DNA of 5,603 bases from JALZEG01 sp035942255. GTDB taxonomy: Bacteria; Actinomycetota; CADDZG01; WHSQ01. Under the pieces are notes generated by a model. That model saw nothing but the letters and a program-made list of their open reading frames with translations, was not told the origin of the DNA and made no database searches. The translations under genes and the position numbers were made by a program. The stretch spans positions 1-5,603 of the forward strand of contig DASZDG010000075.1 of assembly GCA_035942255.1 (NCBI GenBank), in the 5' to 3' direction. Below, in pieces: positions 1-5,153 of the stretch. Each line of letters starts with the position of its first letter. Positions within the stretch are counted from its first letter, which is position 1.

Positions 1-533
1 GTCCGGAAGCGCACGCGGGTCAGGACGCCGAGCAGCCCCAGCGAGCAGATCGCCGCCGCGAACGCCGGCTCGCCGCGCGCGATGCGCCGCTCCACCGCGC
101 GGCCGGTGTCGTCGACCGTCACGAGCTCCACCCAGTCGACGAGGTCGTACAGGGCGTGCCGGGGGCTCGCGGGCGCCGTCCCGGTCGAGATCAGCCCGGC
201 CAGCGTCTGGTGGTCGACGCCGCCGGTCGCGGTGACCGACTTCCGGCGGCGGCTGAGCTCGGCCAGGAAGTCGTGCAGCGTGGTGTTGGCCGACACCGCC
301 ACCGCCTCGTCGTTCGCGTCGAACTCCATCGTCTTCGGGAGCCCCGAGGTGTCGAGGATGGTGTCGGAGACGACGATCTTCGAGCACGAGTGCAGCGACC
401 CCGGCACGCGGACCCGGCCGTTGCCGACCTCGCCGCGGTGGACGCGCTCGAGGTCGTCCTTCAGCTCGTCCATGGTGGTCGGCCGCAGCACCACGTCGGG
501 ATCGAACGAGACGAGCAGGCCCCAGTCCTCCAT
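1..533 (-). CDS. FAD-linked oxidase, sugar-lactone/alditol oxidase type (N-terminal part, cut by window edge)
   Basis: The minus frame is open from an ATG at 533 to the window edge (177 codons). It reads as an FAD-binding PCMH-fold domain of the L-gulonolactone / D-arabinono-lactone / alditol oxidase group, which oxidise sugar lactones or polyols with O2 or another acceptor. Visible landmarks are RVRVPGSLHSCSKIVVSD at residues 40-57, where His48 sits at the position of the covalent FAD histidine in this family (GxxHS). TGGVDHQTLAGLISTGT at 103-119 is the FAD-pyrophosphate loop, and SLGLLGVLTRVRF at 164-176 matches the usual SLGxLGVIT. The usual THG after the loop is TAP here. The start is fixed by an in-frame TAG (564-566, the stop of the upstream gene) with no other start codon between. 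There is no Shine-Dalgarno; the 30-base gap holds an inverted repeat. The substrate domain lies outside the window, so the substrate is unknown. Confidence 0.82.
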   Translation of the reverse strand, partial: MEDWGLLVSFDPDVVLRPTTMDELKDDLERVHRGEVGNGRVRVPGSLHSCSKIVVSDTILDTSGLPKTMEFDANDEAVAVSANTTLHDFLAELSRRRKSVTATGGVDHQTLAGLISTGTAPASPRHALYDLVDWVELVTVDDTGRAVERRIARGEPAFAAAICSLGLLGVLTRVRFR

Positions 534-534
534 G

Positions 535-560
535 CCGGTGCAGACACTCGCACACCGGTG
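535..560 (-). repeat. Inverted repeat just before the FAD oxidase start
   Basis: CCGGTG (535-540) and CACCGG (553-558) are complementary across 12 bases, and CACCGGTG (553-560) is itself palindromic. On the mRNA the stem would end one base before the ATG at 533, where a Shine-Dalgarno would normally sit. It fills most of the 30-base gap between the two genes. Confidence 0.4.
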
Positions 561-563
561 GGG

Positions 564-2423
564 CTATGTCGACCGCGCCTCGCGGCAGTCCTCGAACTCG
601 CGGTCGCCGTCGTACTCCCACGTCTTGGTGCAGAAGATCCGCCCGAGCGGCTCGGCCCACAGCTCCTGGTAGGGCGGCGACTTCGGGCCGCGGCCGCCGC
701 GCTCCAGCTCGTACGTCTTGCCGAGCGTGGTCGTGAAGGTGGCGCTCCCGTTCGTCCCCCAGTGGCCGGGGAAGCCCATGACCGGATGGTCCTCGGTGAC
801 GGGGACGAGGCTCTCGTCGGGGAGCGCCAGCGCGCGCCACTCGCCGGTCTGGTCGCGCACGTTGTAGGCGAACGACGCCGCGGAGGCCTCGGCGGCCGGG
901 ATGCCGGCGCACGGCGCCCAGTTCGGCGCGCGCGTGTCGTCGGGCTCGGCGTACATCGCCATCGACCCCTCCGAGACGCCGGCGACGGGATGCGTCTCGC
1001 CGCGGATCAGCGCGTTCGGCTTCGCGAGGCGCACGTCGTCCCAGTCGCGCCACGTCCCGCCGCAGTGCGACGAGAACGCGACGAACAGCGGCCGGTCGCG
1101 CCCGAAGCCGATCGTCACGGCCTCCCAGTCGCCCTCGTGGCTCTGCCGCAGCCTCCCGTAGAGCGTCTGGGCGCGCCAGTCGTCGTAGTAGTAGAAGAAC
1201 CAGTACTGCACCAGGGTCTGGATCTCGGCGCCGAACGGAGCCGGGCGTCCCGGCCGGCGCGGGTAGCCCGCGCGGTCGCGCCAGTCCAGGACGCGCACGT
1301 AGCTGTGGCCGCCGCGGTGGAGGCCCTTGGGCATCGTCGCTCCCCGCTCGCAGTCGTTCCCGGACTCGTCGCTCGCGGTGGCCGAGCAGTCGATGCGCAG
1401 CTCGTAGCAGGGCGTGCCGACGCCGCGCGGGCACGTGCGCTCGAGGTCCTCCATGGTGACGTCGCCCTTCGCGCGGACCTGCATGCCGTTCGTCCAGTGC
1501 AGGGAAGCCGCCTCGACGAAGCCGTCGACCGGGACCGGCTCCCACCGCTGGCTCTCGCTGAACTGCAGGACCGGCGAGAAGCGGCGCGCCAGCTCCTCAC
1601 CGTCGAGCCCGGCGATCGAGGCCTCGACGTCCCCGCCGGACACGAACTGCAGCCGGTCCTGCTTCGCGGTCGGCGGCGGGCCGGACAGGACGCTGAAGCC
1701 GGTCGCGACGAGGAAGGCCAGCGTCGCGACCCCCGCCCACGACAGCCCCCACTGCTGGACCATCAGCAGCGTCGCACCCGGCCGCCCGGGGTTGTCGAAG
1801 CCGAGGCGACCGGGCCCCGGCTCGCGACCGTGCTCGTTGAGCACGACGACGACGAGCGCGGCGAAGGCCAGGAACGCGGGGACGGCGACGAGCGCCGCCG
1901 GAACCCCGTCCCAGACGAAGAGCGAGAGGAAGGCGACCAGAGCGGTCACCAGCGCCGCCGCGACGAACGCCGCGCGGGTACGCGCGGTCGCGAAGCCGAG
2001 GAGGCGGCAGACGATCGCGACCGCCCACGCGACGAAGCCCACGAGCACGACGGCGCGGGCGAGCGTGCCGTACTGACCGACCAGCCGCAGGACGACGGCG
2101 AGCACCACGAGCAGCACGGAGGGGATCCAGAAGCCGGCGGCGGTGACCGCGTCGGTGAAGGCGCGGATGTTCCTGCCCTCCCGCGCGACGAGCAGGCTGC
2201 CCGCCGCGACGAGCAGCACGATGCCCGCGACCTTCCACTCGAACCCGAGCAGCAGCATCCCCGCGACGGCGATGCCGACGATCGGCAGGAGCGGCGGCCC
2301 GAGGGCACGGCCGAGCTCGTCGAGCGGGTCGATGCTCGCGCCGCGCGCACGCTGCTCGCGCGCCGCGTCCTTCTCGGCCGAGTGCACGGCCTCCCGCAGC
2401 GGCGCCGGGACGACCGAACGCAT
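564..2423 (-). CDS. Seven-helix membrane protein with C-terminal Vps62/DUF946-like outer domain
   Basis: This is a 619-residue protein. A basic N-terminal tail (about 1-41) is followed by roughly seven hydrophobic segments near 42-61, 64-81, 99-118, 122-145, 151-171, 174-195 and 226-246. A large soluble domain follows (about 250-619). That domain has landmarks I associate with the Vps62/DUF946 family: QYWFFYYYDDW (407-417 region), HEGDWEAVTIGF (429-440), FSSHCGG (450-456), HPVAGVSEGSMAMY (478-491), FPGHWGTNG (551-559) and a late GPKSPPYQELW. The basic N-tail and an odd helix count would put this domain outside the cell. Its eight cysteines (331, 339, 346, 358, 454, 505, 598, 613) suit disulfides there. 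Function is unknown and no catalytic role can be assigned. The ATG is fixed by an in-frame TAG 9 bases upstream. There is no good Shine-Dalgarno, but a TAGTGT box lies 6 bases before the ATG. The family call is from motif memory. Confidence 0.8.
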   Translation of the reverse strand: MRSVVPAPLREAVHSAEKDAAREQRARGASIDPLDELGRALGPPLLPIVGIAVAGMLLLGFEWKVAGIVLLVAAGSLLVAREGRNIRAFTDAVTAAGFWIPSVLLVVLAVVLRLVGQYGTLARAVVLVGFVAWAVAIVCRLLGFATARTRAAFVAAALVTALVAFLSLFVWDGVPAALVAVPAFLAFAALVVVVLNEHGREPGPGRLGFDNPGRPGATLLMVQQWGLSWAGVATLAFLVATGFSVLSGPPPTAKQDRLQFVSGGDVEASIAGLDGEELARRFSPVLQFSESQRWEPVPVDGFVEAASLHWTNGMQVRAKGDVTMEDLERTCPRGVGTPCYELRIDCSATASDESGNDCERGATMPKGLHRGGHSYVRVLDWRDRAGYPRRPGRPAPFGAEIQTLVQYWFFYYYDDWRAQTLYGRLRQSHEGDWEAVTIGFGRDRPLFVAFSSHCGGTWRDWDDVRLAKPNALIRGETHPVAGVSEGSMAMYAEPDDTRAPNWAPCAGIPAAEASAASFAYNVRDQTGEWRALALPDESLVPVTEDHPVMGFPGHWGTNGSATFTTTLGKTYELERGGRGPKSPPYQELWAEPLGRIFCTKTWEYDGDREFEDCREARST

Positions 2424-2429
2424 GGGCGC

Positions 2430-2435
2430 ACACTA
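2430..2435 (-). promoter_or_regulatory. Candidate -10 box (TAGTGT) of a leaderless promoter for the Vps62-like gene
   Basis: The minus strand reads TAGTGT, six bases (GCGCCC), then ATG at 2423. It matches actinobacterial -10 TANNNT, and a six-base discriminator would place +1 on the A of the ATG. No Shine-Dalgarno is present. There is no TTGACA-like -35 at 17-18 bases (GCCACC), so the call is tentative. Its TAG is also an in-frame stop before the ATG. Confidence 0.45.
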
Positions 2436-2467
2436 ATCCAGTCGCGCCGTTCGGTGGCGGGGCGCGC

Positions 2468-3640
2468 TCAGGCCACGACGGACCGGCCGATGATCTCCTT
2501 CATGATCTCGTTCGATCCGGCGTAGATCCTGCTCACCCGCGCGTCGGCGTAGAGGCGGGCGATCGGGTACTCGAGCATGTAGCCGTAGCCTCCGAAGAGC
2601 TGGAGGCAGCGGTCGATCACGCGGCCCTGCACCTCGGTGCAGAAGAGCTTGACCTCCGCGGCGCGCTCGACCGACAGCGTGCCGTCGACGAGCTGCATCG
2701 TCGCCTCGTCGACGAAGGCCTGCGCGGCGTCGGTCTCGGTCTTGCACGCCGCGAGCTCGAAGCGTGTGTTCTGGAACGACGAGATCGGCGTGCCGAACGC
2801 CTCGCGCTCCTTGACGTAGTCGATCGTCATGCGCACCGCCGCCTGCGCGGTGGCCACGCCGGCGACTGCGACGCTGAGGCGCTCCTGCGCGAGGTTGTGA
2901 ATCATCTGGCCAAAGCCCTGACCCTCGACGCCGAGCACGTTCTCGGCGGGCACGCGAGCGTCGTTGAAGAAGAGCTCCGCGGTGTCCTGGGAGTGCATGC
3001 CCACCTTCTCGAGGTTGCGCCCGCGCTCGAGCCCCGGCGTGTCGCGCTCGATGACCAGCATGCTGATGCCCTTGTGGCGCTGCGACGGGTCGGTCTTGAC
3101 CGCCGTGACGATCAGGTCCGCGTTGATGCCGTTCGTGATGAACGTCTTGGTGCCGCTGACGACGTAGTGGTCGCCGTCGCGGATCGCCTTCGTCTTGATG
3201 CCGGCGAGGTCCGACCCGGTGCCGGGCTCGGTCATCGCGATCGCGGTGATGAGCGTGCCGTCCACGATCCCCGGGAGCCAGCGCCGCCTCTGCTCCTCGT
3301 CGCAGTACTCGAGGAAGTACGGCAGGCAGACGTCGTTGTGCAGCGTCAGCCCGACCCCGAAGCCGCCGAGCGACAGGCGGAAGCACTCCTCGCTGAGCAC
3401 GACGTTGAAGCGGAAGTCGTCGACGCCGGCGCCGCCGTACTCCTCGGCCACCTGCGTCGCGATGAACCCGTGGGTGCCGGCGGCCGCGAAGACCTCGCGC
3501 GGGACGATGCCCTCCCGCTCCCACTCGTCGAAGCGCGGCGCGACCTCGTTGGTCAGCCAGCGCCGGACGCTCTGGCGGAAGTCCTCGTGCTCGTCGTCGA
3601 AGATCCGGCGGCGGGAGGTCGTCGTGTCGGTCGCGCTCAT
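2468..3640 (-). CDS. Acyl-CoA dehydrogenase, long-chain (LCAD-like) type
   Basis: A full-length (390 residue) cytosolic flavoenzyme that introduces the alpha,beta double bond in acyl-CoA during beta-oxidation and passes electrons to ETF. The order of elements is canonical: an alpha-helical N domain, AMTEPGTGSD (135-144), GTKTFITNG (163-171), EREAFGTPIS (278-287, FAD/dimer region), CLQLFGGYGY (345-354) and the C-terminal RIYAGSNEIMKEIIGRSV. The last matches the ending of LCAD (YGGTNEIMKELIARE). The MCAD-type catalytic Glu before the Gly is Ala374 here. Instead LAQERL places Glu253 where LCAD and isovaleryl-CoA dehydrogenase carry their base, so I expect an active LCAD/IVD-type enzyme. Chain length cannot be read from sequence alone. 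The start ATG has no Shine-Dalgarno at normal spacing; a TACCCT box lies exactly 6 bases before it. It is 49 bases downstream of the secreted-protein gene and 44 upstream of the membrane-protein gene. Confidence 0.95.
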   Translation of the reverse strand: MSATDTTTSRRRIFDDEHEDFRQSVRRWLTNEVAPRFDEWEREGIVPREVFAAAGTHGFIATQVAEEYGGAGVDDFRFNVVLSEECFRLSLGGFGVGLTLHNDVCLPYFLEYCDEEQRRRWLPGIVDGTLITAIAMTEPGTGSDLAGIKTKAIRDGDHYVVSGTKTFITNGINADLIVTAVKTDPSQRHKGISMLVIERDTPGLERGRNLEKVGMHSQDTAELFFNDARVPAENVLGVEGQGFGQMIHNLAQERLSVAVAGVATAQAAVRMTIDYVKEREAFGTPISSFQNTRFELAACKTETDAAQAFVDEATMQLVDGTLSVERAAEVKLFCTEVQGRVIDRCLQLFGGYGYMLEYPIARLYADARVSRIYAGSNEIMKEIIGRSVVA

Positions 3641-3646
3641 GACCGA

Positions 3647-3652
3647 AGGGTA
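3647..3652 (-). promoter_or_regulatory. Candidate -10 box (TACCCT) of a leaderless promoter for the acyl-CoA dehydrogenase
   Basis: The minus strand reads TACCCT, six bases (TCGGTC), then ATG at 3640. The TANNNT form and spacing match those before the membrane-protein gene. The nearest purine run (GAGGGA, 3655-3660) is too far upstream to serve as a ribosome site. The -35 position is occupied by GC-rich palindromic sequence with no TTGACA resemblance. Confidence 0.45.
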
Positions 3653-3689
3653 GGTCCCTCCGCCCGCGGCGCGCCGCCGGCCCCACTCG

Positions 3690-4205
3690 CTACGGCGCTC
3701 CGTCGTGCACCGTGAAGTTGCCCTGGGAGATCGTCTGGGACGCCGCGGTGAGCGCTGCCTGGTGAGCGGGGTTGTTGCAGTCCGTCTCCGGATTCGACCC
3801 CGGCCCGCCGACGAAGCGGTCCCTCCCGGCCCCCGGCTCGCCGTTGTCCTCGACGCGGAAGACGACCGGATCGCCCTCCTGGACGCCCTCCTGCGCCCGC
3901 GTCACCTCGGTGCCGATGTAGGCGACGTTGCCCGCCACCCGCAGGCACCTGACCTCCGACGTGAACGTGAAGAGGCCGAAGATCCCGTCCTTCGCGTAGT
4001 ACATGCCGCGCGGGTCCTCGCCCGCGGGCCCGCTCCGCGCGTTGAAGTGGAACTGCCCGCCGCCGGACTCTTCGGCGAGCCGAGCGGTCCCCTGGACGAA
4101 GTCGCCCGCCGGCCCGCCACCTCCGCTGTGGCTCGCCCCGGCCGTCCCGAACCACGAGCCCAGGCCGATCACGGCCAGCCCCAGAACCATCGACAGACGT
4201 CGCAC
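3690..4205 (-). CDS. Small secreted protein of unknown function
   Basis: A 171-residue protein with a clear Sec signal peptide: MRR, a hydrophobic core at about 6-20, and an AGA|SHS cleavage site after residue 24. A Gly-rich linker (28-34) follows. The mature part, about 147 residues, looks beta-rich and includes QFHFNARSGPAGEDPRG (51-67), VRCLRVAGNVAYIGTEV (85-101) and VVFRVEDNGEPGAGRDRF (114-131). I recall the pattern of HFxAR...GxxP.G, then CLxVxGNxAxIG, then VxDNGxPGxGxD from uncharacterised secreted proteins of actinobacteria; no function is known to me. Its only two cysteines (87 and 143) could form one disulfide. The GTG at 4205 is chosen over the ATG at 4190 because GGGAGGT stands 5 bases upstream and the longer form supplies the Arg pair of the signal peptide. 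It is transcribed divergently from the exonuclease III gene and is the first of the minus-strand run. Confidence 0.88.
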   Translation of the reverse strand: MRRLSMVLGLAVIGLGSWFGTAGASHSGGGGPAGDFVQGTARLAEESGGGQFHFNARSGPAGEDPRGMYYAKDGIFGLFTFTSEVRCLRVAGNVAYIGTEVTRAQEGVQEGDPVVFRVEDNGEPGAGRDRFVGGPGSNPETDCNNPAHQAALTAASQTISQGNFTVHDGAP

Positions 4206-4210
4206 GTCGT

Positions 4211-4217
4211 ACCTCCC
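4211..4217 (-). promoter_or_regulatory. Shine-Dalgarno that fixes the GTG start of the secreted-protein gene
   Basis: The minus strand reads GGGAGGT, then ACGAC, then GTG. This is strong complementarity to the 16S 3' end at near-ideal spacing. The alternative ATG at 4190 would be about 20 bases away. It is the only convincing Shine-Dalgarno next to any start in the window. Confidence 0.8.
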
Positions 4218-4233
4218 GGTCGATCAGGTCGTT

Positions 4234-4247
4234 CCCGCCTCCGCGGG
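4234..4247 (-). other. Small hairpin in the 5' leader region of the secreted-protein gene
   Basis: CCCGC (4234-4238) and GCGGG (4243-4247) are perfect 5-base arms around a four-base centre, 17 bases upstream of the Shine-Dalgarno. If transcribed it would form a small stable stem. In such GC-rich DNA this may be chance. No clear promoter for this gene is seen between 4218 and 4289. Confidence 0.25.
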
Positions 4248-4255
4248 CGACGAAT

Positions 4256-4290
4256 CGCGCGCTGCCTCGACGACATAGGCTGAGCGCGCG
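4256..4290. repeat. Nested inverted repeat at the xth start
   Basis: The outer arms CGCGCGCT (4256-4263) and AGCGCGCG (4283-4290) are perfect complements. Inner arms GCCT (4264-4267) and AGGC (4277-4280) add four pairs, with a two-base TG bulge on one side and a nine-base centre. The right arm ends on the first base of the GTG, and the right inner arm overlaps the TAGGCT box. It could be an operator or a cruciform/hairpin. Confidence 0.5.
4276..4281 (+). promoter_or_regulatory. Candidate -10 box (TAGGCT) of a near-leaderless promoter for xth
   Basis: TAGGCT is followed by GAGCGCGC (8 bases) and the GTG start at 4290. This would put +1 at or within two bases of the start codon. No Shine-Dalgarno precedes the GTG. 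There is no good -35 (AATCGC at 17-base spacing). The box lies inside an inverted repeat. Confidence 0.45.
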
Positions 4291-5153
4291 TGCGGATCGC
4301 GACGTGGAACGTGAACTCGCTCAAGCAGCGCCTGCCGCGGGTGCTGCCGTGGCTCGACGAGCGCCGGCCGGACGTCGTCTGCCTCCAGGAGACGAAGCTG
4401 ACCGACGACGCGTTCCGCGAGCTGATGAACGACGAGCTGTCGGAGCGCGGCTACGAGGTCGCCGCGCACGGCCAGGGCGCGTGGAACGGCGTCGCGATCC
4501 TGTCGCGCGTCGGGCTCGAGGACGTGGTCGCGGGGATCGAAGGCGCGCCCGGCTTCCCGCATCCCGAGGCGCGGGCCGTGTCGGCGACGTGCGCCGGCGT
4601 CCGCGTCGTCTCGGTCTACGTCCCGAACGGGCGGATGCCCGGGTCCGAGCACTACGAGTACAAGCTGAAGTGGCTCGCGGCGCTCACGAAGCTGGTCGCT
4701 TCGGATCCAGCGGCGACCGTCGTCTGCGGTGACATCAACATCGCCCCCACCGACGACGACGTCTTCGACCCCGACGCGTACGTCGGCCAGACGCACGTCA
4801 CCCCGCCCGAGCGCGAGGCCCTCGCCGCCCTCCAGCGGGCCGGCCTGCGCGACGTCGTGCGCGAGCGCTGGCCGGACCAGCGCGTCTTCACCTACTGGGA
4901 CTACCGCGCTGGCATGTTCCACCAGGACTGCGGGATGCGGATCGACCTCGTGCTCGCCGGCGACGACGTCGCGGAGCGCGTCAAGGCGGCGTGGATCGAC
5001 CGCCACGCCCGCAAGGGCAAGGGGCCGAGCGACCACGCGCCGGTGATCGTCGACCTCGACGAGGCGCCGGACGGCGACATCGGCCCGGTCGTCCCGCCGC
5101 CGTCGCGCCCGGCGAAGCGCGGGACGAAGAAGCTCCCCCAGGCCGCGCCCTAG
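4290..5153 (+). CDS. xth: Exodeoxyribonuclease III / AP endonuclease (EEP family)
   Basis: This 287-residue protein cuts DNA 5' of abasic sites and trims blocked 3' ends in base-excision repair, with Mg2+ in the cytosol/nucleoid. The complete active-site set of the ExoIII family is visible: Asn7 in RIATWNVNSL, Glu34 in CLQETKL, Tyr110 in VSVYVPNG, Asp148/Asn150 in CGDINIAP, Asp219 in GMRIDLVLA, and Asp248-His249 in GPSDHAPVIVDL. These correspond to E. coli N7, E34, Y109, D151, N153, D229, D258 and H259. A Pro/Lys-rich tail (258-287) follows the catalytic fold. The GTG start is supported by the family's usual MRIATWN opening; no ATG is nearby and there is no Shine-Dalgarno. TAGGCT 8 bases before the GTG suggests a leaderless message. 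The stop overlaps that of the convergent polymerase gene. Confidence 0.96.
   Translation: MRIATWNVNSLKQRLPRVLPWLDERRPDVVCLQETKLTDDAFRELMNDELSERGYEVAAHGQGAWNGVAILSRVGLEDVVAGIEGAPGFPHPEARAVSATCAGVRVVSVYVPNGRMPGSEHYEYKLKWLAALTKLVASDPAATVVCGDINIAPTDDDVFDPDAYVGQTHVTPPEREALAALQRAGLRDVVRERWPDQRVFTYWDYRAGMFHQDCGMRIDLVLAGDDVAERVKAAWIDRHARKGKGPSDHAPVIVDLDEAPDGDIGPVVPPPSRPAKRGTKKLPQAAP
5150..5153. other. Shared CTAG: overlapping convergent stop codons
   Basis: The plus-strand TAG (5151-5153) ends xth and the minus-strand TAG (5150-5152) ends the LigD-type gene. The palindrome CTAG serves both, leaving no room between the genes for a terminator. Confidence 0.9.

Noticed and set aside
156..2525. Very long open frame on the plus strand (789 codons)
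   Set aside because: It lies opposite the FAD oxidase and Vps62-like genes and encodes an Arg/Asp/Glu/Gln-rich low-complexity product with no recognisable domain. Long antisense openness is expected opposite GC-rich genes.
2901..3300. Possible loss of the catalytic Glu making the acyl-CoA dehydrogenase inactive
   Set aside because: Glu253 in LAQERL matches the LCAD/IVD catalytic position, so the Ala at the MCAD position is normal for this subtype.
3661..3682. GC-rich palindromic stretch as a terminator after the secreted-protein gene
   Set aside because: There is a strong palindrome but no loop and no T-tract on either strand, so it does not look like a Rho-independent terminator.
2433..3686. 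Open minus frame overlapping the acyl-CoA dehydrogenase in another phase
   Set aside because: The product is Arg/Gly-rich nonsense, whereas the 2468-3640 frame is a complete canonical enzyme.
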